40,514 nt of DNA from assembly GCA_900539255.1 (NCBI GenBank), contig UQBJ01000019.1, positions 1-40,514 of the forward strand. The letters run 5' to 3'. The notes under the pieces are model-generated. The model had not been told where the DNA came from and ran no database searches. It saw only the letters and a program-made list of their open reading frames with translations. Below are positions 16,393 to 25,217 of this stretch, one piece after another. Positions within the stretch are counted from its first letter, which is position 1; every line of letters starts with the position of its first letter. A program made the translations under genes and the position numbers. Source of the DNA: an uncultured Campylobacter sp. (lineage in GTDB: Bacteria > Campylobacterota > Campylobacteria > Campylobacterales > Campylobacteraceae).

Positions 16393-17631
16393 ATGAGGAT
16401 TTTAGTTACCGCGCTTGAACCGAGTGCGAATTTGCATTTAAAAGAAGTGTTAAAGGCTTTTTGGGCTGAATATGGCGAGTTTGAGTTGAGCGGGATTTAT
16501 GATGAGAATTTATGCGCTGAATTTGAGGCAAATTTAAAGCAAAAATCAAAAGAAAATTTCAGCGAAAATTCACAAGAAACTTTAAATTTAAATAGCCCGC
16601 CAAATCCGCAAGAGCCTTTAAATTTAGGCGATACGCCAAATTCAAAAGGCGTAAAAATCAACAAGCCCCTTTACAGCTCGCACGAGTTTTCGGCTATGGG
16701 CTTTGTGGAGGTTTTGCCACTCATCTTTAAGGCAAAACGCGCTATCAAAGAGCTTACAAGCCTTGCACTTGAAAGACAAAATGCACAAAAGCCCTTTGAC
16801 GCCGTCCTTTGCATCGATAGTCCAGCCTTTAACATACCTTTTGCTAAGGCTTTAAATGCGGCTGGGGTGCGCGCTAAAAAGATTTATTATATCTTGCCTC
16901 AGGTTTGGGCGTGGAAAAAAGGGCGAATTCCCATTATCGAAGCGAATTTTGATGAGCTTGCTAGCATTTTGCCTTTTGATGGGCAGTTTTTCAGCAAAAG
17001 CACCTTTGTAGGACACCCGTTGCTTGATGAGCTAAAAGAATTCAAAGATGAGAGCGATTTTGAGACGATTTTAAGCAAGGAAGAGAGCAAAAAAACTCTT
17101 TCTTTTTTGCCCGGTTCAAGGCGTAGCGAAATAAAGCGTCTAATGCCTGTTTTTAGGGAGCTTGCTTTGAATTTTAAGGGCGAAAAAATCCTTTGCGTGC
17201 CGCCCTTCAATCTCGCGCGCCTTGATGAGCTTTATGGCGACACAAAGGGCTTTAAAGTCGTTACCAACACGCCACAAGCCCTTAAAAAAAGCGATTTTGC
17301 CTTTATTTGCAGCGGCACAGCCACGCTTGAAGCCGCACTCATAGGCACTCCGTTCATACTTGCATACAAGGCAAAAGCCATAGATGTGTTTATCGCGCGG
17401 CTTTTTGTGCGCTTAAAGCACATAGGGCTGGCGAATATAATGTGCGATTTTGCTGGCAAAAGCGAGCTAAACCCTGAATTTTTGCAAAATGAAGTGAGCG
17501 CAAAAAATCTTTTTGAGGCTTATCGCAAATTTGATTTTAAAGAATTTTTTGATAAAGTATCGTTTTTAAAAAATTATCTGCGTTTTGGCAGCGCGAAAAA
17601 TGTCGCCAAAATGCTAGCAAACAAAGGATAG
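16393..17631 (+). CDS. lpxB: Lipid-A-disaccharide synthase LpxB
   Basis: Inner-membrane-associated glycosyltransferase (family GT19) that joins UDP-diacylglucosamine to lipid X in lipid A synthesis. Start at the ATG at 16393 (412 residues), with AAGGG upstream; a GTG precedes it in frame. Recognisable segments are CIDSPAFN (about residue 138), YYILPQVWAWKKGR, FVGHPLLDE, FLPGSRRSEI and the C-terminal CSGTATLEAALIGTPFI. An extra low-complexity stretch of about 45 residues (residues 50-95, with two copies of the form QExLNL...PN) lies near the N-terminus and accounts for the protein being longer than usual. greA follows after 3 bp. Confidence 0.94.
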   Translation: MRILVTALEPSANLHLKEVLKAFWAEYGEFELSGIYDENLCAEFEANLKQKSKENFSENSQETLNLNSPPNPQEPLNLGDTPNSKGVKINKPLYSSHEFSAMGFVEVLPLIFKAKRAIKELTSLALERQNAQKPFDAVLCIDSPAFNIPFAKALNAAGVRAKKIYYILPQVWAWKKGRIPIIEANFDELASILPFDGQFFSKSTFVGHPLLDELKEFKDESDFETILSKEESKKTLSFLPGSRRSEIKRLMPVFRELALNFKGEKILCVPPFNLARLDELYGDTKGFKVVTNTPQALKKSDFAFICSGTATLEAALIGTPFILAYKAKAIDVFIARLFVRLKHIGLANIMCDFAGKSELNPEFLQNEVSAKNLFEAYRKFDFKEFFDKVSFLKNYLRFGSAKNVAKMLANKG

Positions 17632-17634
17632 ACA

Positions 17635-18123
17635 ATGCAAAGCGAACCGATGAGTAAAATGGGCTATGAAAAACTAGCAAGCGAGCTTGAAAATTTAAAG
17701 AGCGTTGAGCGACCGCGTGTAGTGGAGGAAATCGATGTGGCGCGTTCGCACGGGGATTTGAAAGAAAATGCCGAGTATCACGCCGCGCGCGAAAAACAAG
17801 CCTTTATCGAGGGGAGAATCGTGGAGCTTGGGGACTTGCTAGGGCGAGCGCAAATCATCGACCCCGCAAGCTACGAGCATAACAGCGTTAAATTTGGCTC
17901 ATCTGTTGTTATACAGGACATTGACACGGAAAAAGAAAGCCGCTACACCATAGTGGGCGTGGCTGAGGCGAATTTAGACAAGGGCTACATTTCGACAAAT
18001 TCGCCTTTGGCGCGCGCTATGCTTGGCAAAAAAGTAGGCGATGAATTTAAGGTGCGTTTGCCAAAGGGTGAGAGCGAGTTTGAAATCGTTTCGATAAGCT
18101 ATGTGCCTTTGAATTTGGACTGA
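17635..18123 (+). CDS. greA: Transcription elongation factor GreA
   Basis: Rescues backtracked RNA polymerase by stimulating transcript cleavage. The 162-residue protein has the N-terminal coiled coil with the acidic tip (HGDLKENAEYHAAREKQ; the conserved D and E that enter the polymerase channel) and a C-terminal FKBP-like domain with the typical SPLARAMLGKKVGDE. AAAGGA precedes the ATG. It lies 3 bp after lpxB and is probably cotranscribed. Confidence 0.96.
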   Translation: MQSEPMSKMGYEKLASELENLKSVERPRVVEEIDVARSHGDLKENAEYHAAREKQAFIEGRIVELGDLLGRAQIIDPASYEHNSVKFGSSVVIQDIDTEKESRYTIVGVAEANLDKGYISTNSPLARAMLGKKVGDEFKVRLPKGESEFEIVSISYVPLNLD

Positions 18124-18150
18124 ATTAAGTTTTTTTGATGAATTATTTTC

Positions 18151-18400
18151 TCTTGCCATATTGACTTGGCTTGTCATACCGATTTGTTTTATCATACTGG
18201 TAAATTTTTGTCATACTGGGCTATTTTCTTGTCATACTGAGCGCAGCGAAGTATCTATAAATTTAAAAAGTTTGTCTTAACTTTCTTTGTGGATACTTCG
18301 CATTCGCTCAATATGACAAGTTAGGTTGCTTTTTGCAAAAGGCTCAAAATGACAAATCAACCTTGTCATACTGAGCGAATGCGAAGTATCCATAAAATCA
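18151..18400. repeat. Cluster of class 1 dispersed repeats and half-sites
   Basis: A complete inverted unit has arms 18230-18256 and 18290-18318 (GTCATACTGAGC..GCGAAGTATC and its inverse). It is preceded by four short half-sites of the form TTGTCATACTGG (near 18153, 18170, 18189 and 18208). It is followed by a right-arm fragment (18328-18353) and another left arm (18362-18393). No gene is visible in 18124-18601. Confidence 0.8.
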
Positions 18401-18479
18401 AAGCAAACTCAAAAAATTCAACGAATTTTCACGCAGAAAATGAGCGAAATTGAGCTTAAAATTTAGGATAGAATCTAGC

Positions 18480-18610
18480 TGTAAATTCAATTTTAAATTT
18501 TTAGCTTTAAATTTTTAAGATTAAAAATTCAGTTCTAAATTTAGCTCTAAATTCAACCCTAAATTTAGCTTTAAATTTAGAGCTAAAATTCGGCTTTAAA
18601 TTCAGCTTAA
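18480..18610. repeat. Short-period degenerate array of TCTAAATTTAGC
   Basis: Roughly ten 11-14 nt units related to (T)CTAAATTTAGC or TTTAAATTCAGC follow one another up to the end of the small ORF at 18602. Some neighbouring units are mutually complementary. It fills the rest of the greA-pgeF spacer; no coding signal is seen. Confidence 0.6.
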
Positions 18611-18796
18611 AGTTGCCTTGTCCTTGCTTTTGATAAGCTCGTTTAAAAATTCAGCAATTTGCTCTTTTTGCCCTTGCGAAATGCCCTTAAATTCAGCGTT
18701 TATAAGGTTGTTGAGCAAGTCTTCATTCAGTAAATCGCTGTCGTTAAATTCTCTTGCTTTTTGCAGGATTTTAAGCACTCTTAAATCTTTTTGCAT
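18602..18796 (-). CDS. Small protein of unknown function, downstream of pgeF
   Basis: A 64-residue soluble, highly charged, helical protein beginning MQKDLRVLKILQKAREF, with no membrane segment or recognised domain. AAGGA lies about 9 nt before the ATG, and the ORF begins 17 bp after pgeF. This supports a genuine third gene of the ribE-pgeF operon. The 3' end runs into the TCTAAATTT repeat array, so the last few codons may be repeat-derived. I cannot assign a function. Confidence 0.65.
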   Translation of the reverse strand: MQKDLRVLKILQKAREFNDSDLLNEDLLNNLINAEFKGISQGQKEQIAEFLNELIKSKDKATLS

Positions 18797-18813
18797 TGTG
18801 TTTGTCCTTAAAT

Positions 18814-19497
18814 TTAGGCTTTTGCTTTATCTTTCAGCACGATGACACTAGCAAATCTTTGCGCTGTCGCATTTTTCCTGTAAGAAAAAAAGCGTTCATC
18901 ATCAAAGCTACAAATTCCGCAGTCTTTTATGTCGCTTATGCCAAGTTTTAAGGCTTGATTTTTCACAAGAGCCTTTAAATCAAGGCGGTTGTCGCTTACA
19001 AATTCGCTAAAATTTGCTTTTGCATAAGCTAAAATTTCTCCGTCCAGCTCGTAATTTGCCCCGCAAATGCTTGGTGCAATGATAAGCGTAAAGTCCTCGC
19101 TTTTAAGGCTTTTTTCACGCGCTTTCATCGCTAAAACCGCTTTTTCAAGGATATTTTCAAAACAGCCCTTGCGCCCTGAATGCAAAGCCGCCACAAAGCC
19201 CTTTTTGTGCCACAAAAGCAAGGGCAAACAATCAGCACTCAAAACGCAAAGCCCAACGCCCACTTTATCACTCATCAGCCCATCGCACTCGTATTTTTCG
19301 CGCTTTGGCTCGTAAAATTCAACCAAATTTGAGTGAATTTGCTCCATAAAAACGGCTTTTTTGATGAAGGGCAAGTTAAAAATTTGTTTCTCAACTATAA
19401 GCCCACGAAAGCCCATAAAATCGCGCCCAAAAGCACAAAAAGCCGTGCAAAATTCATTATCTAATAAAGATAAGAAATTTTCTCTATGTCCTGCCAC
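18814..19497 (-). CDS. pgeF: PgeF/YfiH-type laccase-domain protein (purine nucleoside phosphorylase family)
   Basis: A 227-residue multi-copper-oxidase-like fold protein (YfiH/YlmD/PgeF family). The family acts on peptidoglycan precursors or as a zinc-dependent purine nucleoside phosphorylase. Conserved metal-site segments are visible: EQIHSN (His near residue 54), SADCLPLLLW (Cys near 90) and ALHSGRKGC (His near 106). A GTG at 19497, preceded by AAAAAGGG at about 5 nt, is the only reasonable start. It lies 37 nt inside the end of ribE, so the two are translationally coupled. Confidence 0.85.
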   Translation of the reverse strand: MAGHRENFLSLLDNEFCTAFCAFGRDFMGFRGLIVEKQIFNLPFIKKAVFMEQIHSNLVEFYEPKREKYECDGLMSDKVGVGLCVLSADCLPLLLWHKKGFVAALHSGRKGCFENILEKAVLAMKAREKSLKSEDFTLIIAPSICGANYELDGEILAYAKANFSEFVSDNRLDLKALVKNQALKLGISDIKDCGICSFDDERFFSYRKNATAQRFASVIVLKDKAKA

Positions 19498-20159
19498 GAA
19501 AGCCCTTTTTGCTCTAAATTTGCCTTTTCAAACTCATCATTTTGCGCTACAAAATGCGCTTGTGTCGGGTTTGATTGAGAATTTTGGCTATTAAAGCCTT
19601 GCATTTTGATTATGCGTGCGGTGTAGCGAGCGAGCAAATCGCTTTCTACATTTACTCTACGCCCTACTTGATAGCTACCAAACAAGCTTTCTTTGAGCGT
19701 GAGCGGGATTAAAGTAAGGCGAATGCTGTTTTGATAGACTTCATTTATGGTTAAACTTATCCCATCAATCGCCACAGAGCCTTTTTGAGCCATAAATTGA
19801 GCTAAATTTGGCGGAATTTTCACAAAAAAATCCACTCCATTTTCGTTGCGCTCTATGCGTGAAATTTCGCCCACTCCGTCAATGTGTCCTTGTAGCAAAT
19901 GCCCATCGATTCGCTCGCCATAGCGCAAAGCTGGCTCGATATGCACCTTATCACGCAGGTTTTCAGTGGCTATGTGCGTGCGCGTTTCCCTTGAAAGCTC
20001 TACCGCAAAGCCGTTTGCAAAGACTTGCGTTACAGTAAGACAAGCGCCATTTACCGCTATGCTATCGCCTAAACTTGGTTTGTGCCTTGCGATAAGGCTT
20101 AAAGTGTTGTTTTGGTAGGATTTTACACGCGCGATTTCACGCACAAGCCCGTTAAACAT
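19461..20159 (-). CDS. ribE: Riboflavin synthase alpha chain RibE
   Basis: Dismutates two 6,7-dimethyl-8-ribityllumazines into riboflavin. The 232-residue protein has two lumazine-binding barrels, each with the expected signature: MFNGLV at the N-terminus with NGACLTV (residues 38-44), and GHIDGVGEI with IDGISLTIN in the second half. A C-terminal tail rich in Asn and Gln (about residues 190-215) lengthens it beyond the usual 200. It is the first gene of the operon with pgeF and the small protein. Confidence 0.95.
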   Translation of the reverse strand: MFNGLVREIARVKSYQNNTLSLIARHKPSLGDSIAVNGACLTVTQVFANGFAVELSRETRTHIATENLRDKVHIEPALRYGERIDGHLLQGHIDGVGEISRIERNENGVDFFVKIPPNLAQFMAQKGSVAIDGISLTINEVYQNSIRLTLIPLTLKESLFGSYQVGRRVNVESDLLARYTARIIKMQGFNSQNSQSNPTQAHFVAQNDEFEKANLEQKGLSWQDIEKISYLY

Positions 20160-20286
20160 TGCTTATCCTTTTTTGCTGAATTTTACCCAAAAATTGCGTG
20201 AAAAAAGAAAGATTTGCGAAAATTTAATATATAATTTGAGTTTTATTTGAGTAAATTTAAAATAAAAAGCAAAAATTTAGGACAAA

Positions 20287-20485
20287 ATGGCAAAATAAAG
20301 CGCATTTAAATGCCACGCTGTTTTTTAAACAAGCGAATTTGCAAGAATTTAAGGGGACAAAGGCGAAGGATTTTGGAGTGAAAATCGTGTTTGTGGAGCG
20401 TAGCACAAGGGCGCATACTTTGGCGTATGTAACCGCAGTGCTATGCGAACACTGCACGATTTGCGCCCAAAAGACAAGCCGTTAA
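20287..20485 (+). pseudogene. Frameshifted small ORF upstream of mnmG (unknown)
   Basis: An ATG at 20287 has AGGA 4 nt upstream, but its frame stops after MAK. Removing one A from the four-A run at 20293-20296 opens a continuous frame to the TAA at 20483-20485. It would give 65 residues starting MANKAHLNATLFFKQANLQE and ending with a CEHCTIC cysteine cluster. Total length is 199 nt, that is 3n+1. The stop is 16 bp before mnmG. It could be a decayed gene, a slippage-regulated peptide or an assembly error. I do not recognise the family. No other feature is seen in the 20160-20501 spacer. Confidence 0.45.
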
Positions 20486-20501
20486 AAAGGTGAGATAAAA
20501 A

Positions 20502-22373
20502 ATGTTTGACATTATCGTAATCGGCGGCGGACACGCAGGCATCGAAGCTTGCGCTGTGGCTGCTAGAATGGGCAAAAAAACCCTACTTTTAACCACGCTC
20601 ATCGAGCAAATAGGGGCTGCTTCGTGCAACCCTGCCATAGGCGGCTTAGCCAAAGGGCATTTGGTGAAAGAGCTTGATGCTATGGGTGGATTTATGGGGC
20701 TTATCACGGATAAATCTGGCATTCAGTTTCGCGTGCTTAACGAAAGCAAGGGCGTTGCCGTGCGTGGCTCACGCGCTCAAATCGATATGGACGCCTATAA
20801 AATCAACGCTAGAAACGCTCTTTTTGCCTTAAAAAATTTACAAATTTCACAAGAACAAGCTGTTGAATTTATCGCTGAAAATGACGAGATAAAGGGCGTT
20901 CGCACAAATTTACACAACGAATACCTTGCCAAAAAAATCATTCTCACCACAGGCACTTTTTTAAGCGGGCTGATACATATCGGCAAGCGGCAAATCAAGG
21001 CTGGGCGCGTGGGCGAAATGCCATCTTATGAGCTTTCAAGCTCACTTCAAAGTTTGCCCTTGCGAGTGGGACGGCTTAAAACAGGCACTTGCCCAAGAGT
21101 TGATGCAAAGAGTATTGATTTTAGCGTGCTTGAACTTCAAAACGGCGATGAAAACCCTAAACCATTTAGCTTTCGCACTAAAAATTTCGCCCCAAATCAG
21201 CTTCCTTGCTTTATCGCTCGCACAAATTTAACTACACACGAGCTAATCCGTGCAAATTTTTACCGCGCGCCCCTTTTTACAGGGCAGATTGAGGGTGTGG
21301 GACCGAGGTATTGCCCGTCCATTGAGGACAAAATCAACCGCTTTGCAGACAAAGAAAGCCATCATCTTTTCATCGAGCCGCAGACACAAGATGCTATGGA
21401 GTATTATATCAACGGCTTTTCGACTTCTTTGCCTTATGAGGTGCAATTATCGGCACTTCACAGCATACAAGGCTTTGAAAATGCTATTATAACGCGCTTT
21501 GGTTATGCTATTGAGTATGATTATGTCGAGCCAACGCAGTTAAAGCACACTTTGGAGACAAAAAGCGTGAAAAATCTTTATTGTGCGGGGCAAATCAACG
21601 GCACGACAGGCTATGAAGAAGCAGCAGCGCAGGGCTTTATGGCTGGTGTGAATGCTGCCCTTGCCATTGAGGGCAAGAAGCCCTTTGTTTTGGGGCGCGA
21701 TGAGGCTTATATAGGCGTGATGATTGATGATTTGGTGATTAAAGGCACGAAAGAACCTTACAGAATTTTTACTTCGCGGGCTGAGTATCGCTTGCTTTTG
21801 CGTGAGGAAAATGCGATTTTACGGCTTGGCAAATATGGCTATGAGTTTGGCTTGCTTGATAATGCTGAATTTGCCTTTATAAATGAGGCTAAAAGTGCGG
21901 TGAGTGAGGGTTTAGAGTTTTTGCTGAACACTCAATGGACGCCAAATTCGGCTAACAACGCCTTTTTAGAGCAGCTTAATGAAGAAAAAATAAGCTCTGT
22001 TGTGTCCTTGCAAAAGATAGTTGCCCGCCCTAGCTTTACAGCGCAAAAGTTACGCGAGCTTGATGAGAGATTTGCGCCTTTGAGCGAGTATTGTTTGAGT
22101 GAGATTATGAACGAGGCGAAGTATCATCACTACATAGCCCAGCAAAAGGAGCAAATTCAAAAGATGAGGGCATTAAGCGAGCTTGAAATCCCTAAAAATT
22201 TTGACTTTAAAAGCGTTTCAGGGCTTAGCAATGAAGTGGTGGAAAAGCTCACTCAAATCCGCCCGCCAACGCTTTATGCGGCAAGCAGGATAAGCGGCAT
22301 AACCCCAGCCGCCCTTGATATACTGCAAATTTACATTAAAATACAAAGCAAAGCGCGAAAAAAGGCTGATTAA
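20502..22373 (+). CDS. mnmG: tRNA uridine 5-carboxymethylaminomethyl modification enzyme MnmG (GidA)
   Basis: With MnmE, it installs the cmnm5 group at wobble uridine 34 of certain tRNAs using FAD. The 623-residue protein has an N-terminal FAD motif IGGGHAGIEA (residues 7-16), NPAIGGLAKGHLVKE, KTGTCPRV, YCPSIEDK and the family segment AGQINGTTGYEEAAAQG. The helical C-terminal domain ends KARKKAD. AAAAGGTG precedes the ATG by about 9 nt. Full length and intact. Confidence 0.97.
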   Translation: MFDIIVIGGGHAGIEACAVAARMGKKTLLLTTLIEQIGAASCNPAIGGLAKGHLVKELDAMGGFMGLITDKSGIQFRVLNESKGVAVRGSRAQIDMDAYKINARNALFALKNLQISQEQAVEFIAENDEIKGVRTNLHNEYLAKKIILTTGTFLSGLIHIGKRQIKAGRVGEMPSYELSSSLQSLPLRVGRLKTGTCPRVDAKSIDFSVLELQNGDENPKPFSFRTKNFAPNQLPCFIARTNLTTHELIRANFYRAPLFTGQIEGVGPRYCPSIEDKINRFADKESHHLFIEPQTQDAMEYYINGFSTSLPYEVQLSALHSIQGFENAIITRFGYAIEYDYVEPTQLKHTLETKSVKNLYCAGQINGTTGYEEAAAQGFMAGVNAALAIEGKKPFVLGRDEAYIGVMIDDLVIKGTKEPYRIFTSRAEYRLLLREENAILRLGKYGYEFGLLDNAEFAFINEAKSAVSEGLEFLLNTQWTPNSANNAFLEQLNEEKISSVVSLQKIVARPSFTAQKLRELDERFAPLSEYCLSEIMNEAKYHHYIAQQKEQIQKMRALSELEIPKNFDFKSVSGLSNEVVEKLTQIRPPTLYAASRISGITPAALDILQIYIKIQSKARKKAD

Positions 22374-22429
22374 GCGGAGTTGCGTGGCTTTCAAAGCCTA
22401 AAAATTCACGGATTTTGCAATATCGTTTG

Positions 22430-22456
22430 AATTTTGCTTAAATTTCAAGCAAAATT
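22430..22456. promoter_or_regulatory. Perfect palindrome upstream of topA
   Basis: AATTTTGCTT and AAGCAAAATT (10 bp each) are separated by 7 nt in the mnmG-topA spacer. A TAAAAT box follows at about 22470. The palindrome may be a weak mnmG terminator or an operator for topA; there is no immediate T-run. Confidence 0.4.
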
Positions 22457-22526
22457 TACCAAGTTTTTAGTAAAATCTCACATTTAGAAATGGCGACATT
22501 TATCAAACCAAATTTTAAGGGCAAAA

Positions 22527-24755
22527 ATGAAAAATCTAATCATAGTCGAATCCCCAGCAAAAGCCAAAACCATAGGCAATTTTTTAGGCAAAGATTATGA
22601 AGTGATGGCGTCAAAAGGACACATTCGCGACTTGCCAAAATCAAGCTTTGGCATAAAAATTGATGATGAAAACTTTGTGCCAGAGTATAGAGTGTCAAGC
22701 GACCATTCTACCATAGTTAAAGAGCTTAAAAGCAAGGCAAAGTCCGCTAAACAAGTCTATCTAGCTACCGATGAGGACAGAGAGGGCGAGGCTATCGCTT
22801 ATCACATAGCTAAGGCTATTGACAAGGACGAAAACGCCTTGCCCCGCATAGTTTTTCACGAAATCACGCAAAGTGCGATTGAAAATGCGCTCAAAAACCC
22901 ACGCAAACTTGATATGAACAGCGTAAATGCCCAGCAAGCCCGCCGTTTGCTTGACCGCATAGTCGGCTACAAGCTCAGTCCGCTTTTAGCAAGCAAGATT
23001 CAAAAAGGCTTGTCCGCTGGGCGCGTGCAAAGTGCTGCGCTTAAAATCGTGGTAGATAGGGAGCGCGAGATAAAGGCTTTTGTGCCGATAGAGTATTTTA
23101 GTATAGATATGATTTTCAGCAAGGATTTAAACGCCGAGCTTGTGGAATTTGAGGGCAAAAAACTTGAAAAATTAAGCCTTACCAACAAAGACAGGGCAAA
23201 GCTCATCTTAAATGCGTGTCAAAAGGCTGAATTTAGCGTAGAAAGCATAGAGAGCAAAGAGCGCAAAATAGCCCCACAGCCGCCTTTTATGACTTCTACC
23301 TTGCAGCAAAGTGCAAGCAACGCGCTTGGCTTTAACCCTAAAAAAACAATGATGCTCGCTCAAAAGCTTTATGAGGGCGTTAAAACTCATCAAGGCACGA
23401 TGGGCGTTATTACTTATATGCGAACGGACAGCCTAAATTTAGCAAAAGAAGCCCTAGAAAACGCAAGAGAACACATCAAGGCGAACTTTGGCGACAAATA
23501 CTTGCCCGCAAAGCCTTGTGTGTATGCGACAAAGAGCAAGGGCGCACAAGAAGCGCACGAGGCGATTCGCCCTACAAATTTAAGTTTTACGCCCCAAATC
23601 GCCACTAAATTTTTAGAAAAAGACGAACTAAAACTCTACACGCTCATCTACAACCGCTTTTTAGCCTGCCAAATGAGTGCGGCACTTTCTCAAACTCAAA
23701 GCGTTTTCGTGCGAGGGGATAAGGCTTTGTTTAAGATAAGTGGGCGCAAAATCCTATTTGACGGCTTTTACAAAGTCTATGGCGATATGGACAAGGACAA
23801 AATCTTGCCTGATTTAAAAGCAAAGCAAGTGCTTAAAGTGCAGGATTTGCAGATGAATTCACATTTCACTGAGCCGCCAAGCCGTTACTCAGAAGCTGGA
23901 CTTGTCAAAAAGCTTGAAAGCCTTGGTATAGGGCGTCCTAGCACTTATGCGCCCACTATTTCCATACTCACAAGTCGCGATTATGTCAAAACCGAAAAAA
24001 AACAACTTGTCCCCACAGAGGTAGCTTTTAGCGTGGTAGAGGTGCTTGAAAAGCACTTTGGCGACATAGTTGATGCTGAATTTACTTCAAAATTAGAAGA
24101 CAAACTTGACAGCATAGCCGATGAAAAAGCCGACTGGCAAGGCGTTTTGCGTGAATTTTACTTTCCCTTTATGAGAAAGATTGATGAGGGCAAAAAAAAC
24201 ATAAATTCCTTAAAACAAAGCATACCCACAGGCGAAAACTGCCCTGAGTGCGGCAAAGAGCTGGTAAAACGCAAGAGCCGCTTTGGCGAGTTTGTAGGGT
24301 GCAGCGGCTATCCAAAATGCAAATACATTAAACGCGAAGAAAGCGCGCAAAATGCTGAATTTAAGGACACTGAGCTAAGTGGCGAAAATAGCGTTTGCGA
24401 AAAATGCGGCAAGCCTATGGTGCAAAAATTTGGGCGAAACGGCGCGTTTTTAGCGTGTAGCGGCTATCCAAAATGCAAAAACGCCAAATCCTTAGGCGGA
24501 CAAAAAGAACGCAAGGTAGTGGAGGGCGTAAAATGCCCTGAGTGTGGTGGTGAGATAGTTGAAAGAATGTCAAGGCGTGGGAAATTCTACGGCTGTGGCA
24601 ACTACCCAAAATGTAAATTCATCAGCAACTACAAACTCGTTGATGAAAAATGCGAAGAATGCTCAAACGCCTATTTAGTCATCAAAGAGCTGAAAAAAGG
24701 CACTTTTTTAGAATGCCCTAAATGCAAGACTAAAAAGCAGGTTGAAAGCACTTGA
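22527..24755 (+). CDS. topA: DNA topoisomerase I TopA
   Basis: Type IA topoisomerase that relaxes negative supercoils. The 742-residue protein has the TOPRIM domain (IVESPAKAKTI at residues 6-16 and TDEDREGEA at 81-89), the LDRIVGYKLSPLL region, SAGRVQSAAL and the catalytic tyrosine Tyr297 in ITYMRTDSL. The C-terminus (about residues 568-740) carries four Cys4 zinc ribbons, three of the form CPxCG...CSGYPKCK and a last CEEC...CPKC. AAGGG precedes the start. Intact. Confidence 0.97.
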   Translation: MKNLIIVESPAKAKTIGNFLGKDYEVMASKGHIRDLPKSSFGIKIDDENFVPEYRVSSDHSTIVKELKSKAKSAKQVYLATDEDREGEAIAYHIAKAIDKDENALPRIVFHEITQSAIENALKNPRKLDMNSVNAQQARRLLDRIVGYKLSPLLASKIQKGLSAGRVQSAALKIVVDREREIKAFVPIEYFSIDMIFSKDLNAELVEFEGKKLEKLSLTNKDRAKLILNACQKAEFSVESIESKERKIAPQPPFMTSTLQQSASNALGFNPKKTMMLAQKLYEGVKTHQGTMGVITYMRTDSLNLAKEALENAREHIKANFGDKYLPAKPCVYATKSKGAQEAHEAIRPTNLSFTPQIATKFLEKDELKLYTLIYNRFLACQMSAALSQTQSVFVRGDKALFKISGRKILFDGFYKVYGDMDKDKILPDLKAKQVLKVQDLQMNSHFTEPPSRYSEAGLVKKLESLGIGRPSTYAPTISILTSRDYVKTEKKQLVPTEVAFSVVEVLEKHFGDIVDAEFTSKLEDKLDSIADEKADWQGVLREFYFPFMRKIDEGKKNINSLKQSIPTGENCPECGKELVKRKSRFGEFVGCSGYPKCKYIKREESAQNAEFKDTELSGENSVCEKCGKPMVQKFGRNGAFLACSGYPKCKNAKSLGGQKERKVVEGVKCPECGGEIVERMSRRGKFYGCGNYPKCKFISNYKLVDEKCEECSNAYLVIKELKKGTFLECPKCKTKKQVEST

Positions 24756-25031
24756 AAGGCGATTTATAGGCTTTTTGAGGCGTTGATTTTGTATTTTGGC
24801 GAAAGAGAGTTTTTGGGTTTATTTTTAAGCTTTGTAAATCAAAATGATTGCAATTTTCTTTCGACATAGATTTAAAAGCAAACTTTGGCGCAATGAAAAT
24901 TCAAAAGAAGTATAAAACAAACAGCTAGATATCCCAAAATATAACCATCGCAAGCAAGTGCAAATGCACAAGCGTGGCAAGCCACAAGAAAGCAAATTTA
25001 CCACAAAATAAGGCGTAAAACCCTACATTTT

Positions 25032-25131
25032 ATCATACTGAGCTTTCGTAAGAAAGCGAAGTATCCATAAATTTAAAGCGTGTTTTAAAATCTGTGGATT
25101 TTTCGCCTTTTTGCAAAAGACTCAAAATGAC
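25032..25131. repeat. Class 1 dispersed inverted repeat
   Basis: The left arm 25032-25068 (TCATACTGAGC, an internal CTTTC/GAAAG hairpin, GCGAAGTATCCA) faces a diverged right arm at 25095-25131 (TGGATTTTTCGC..CTCAAAATGACA). A further right-arm fragment lies at 25177-25207. Confidence 0.78.
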
Positions 25132-25217
25132 AAATGTTTGAGATTTTTTTGCTGTGGTTTGCACTTTACAACCCAATGGATTGCCTTTTTCAAAAGGCTC
25201 AAAATGATAAAACCGCC

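Noticed and set aside
18151..18400. CRISPR array
   Set aside because: The repeats are palindromic, diverged, unevenly spaced and occur in both orientations at many loci; no cas genes are present.
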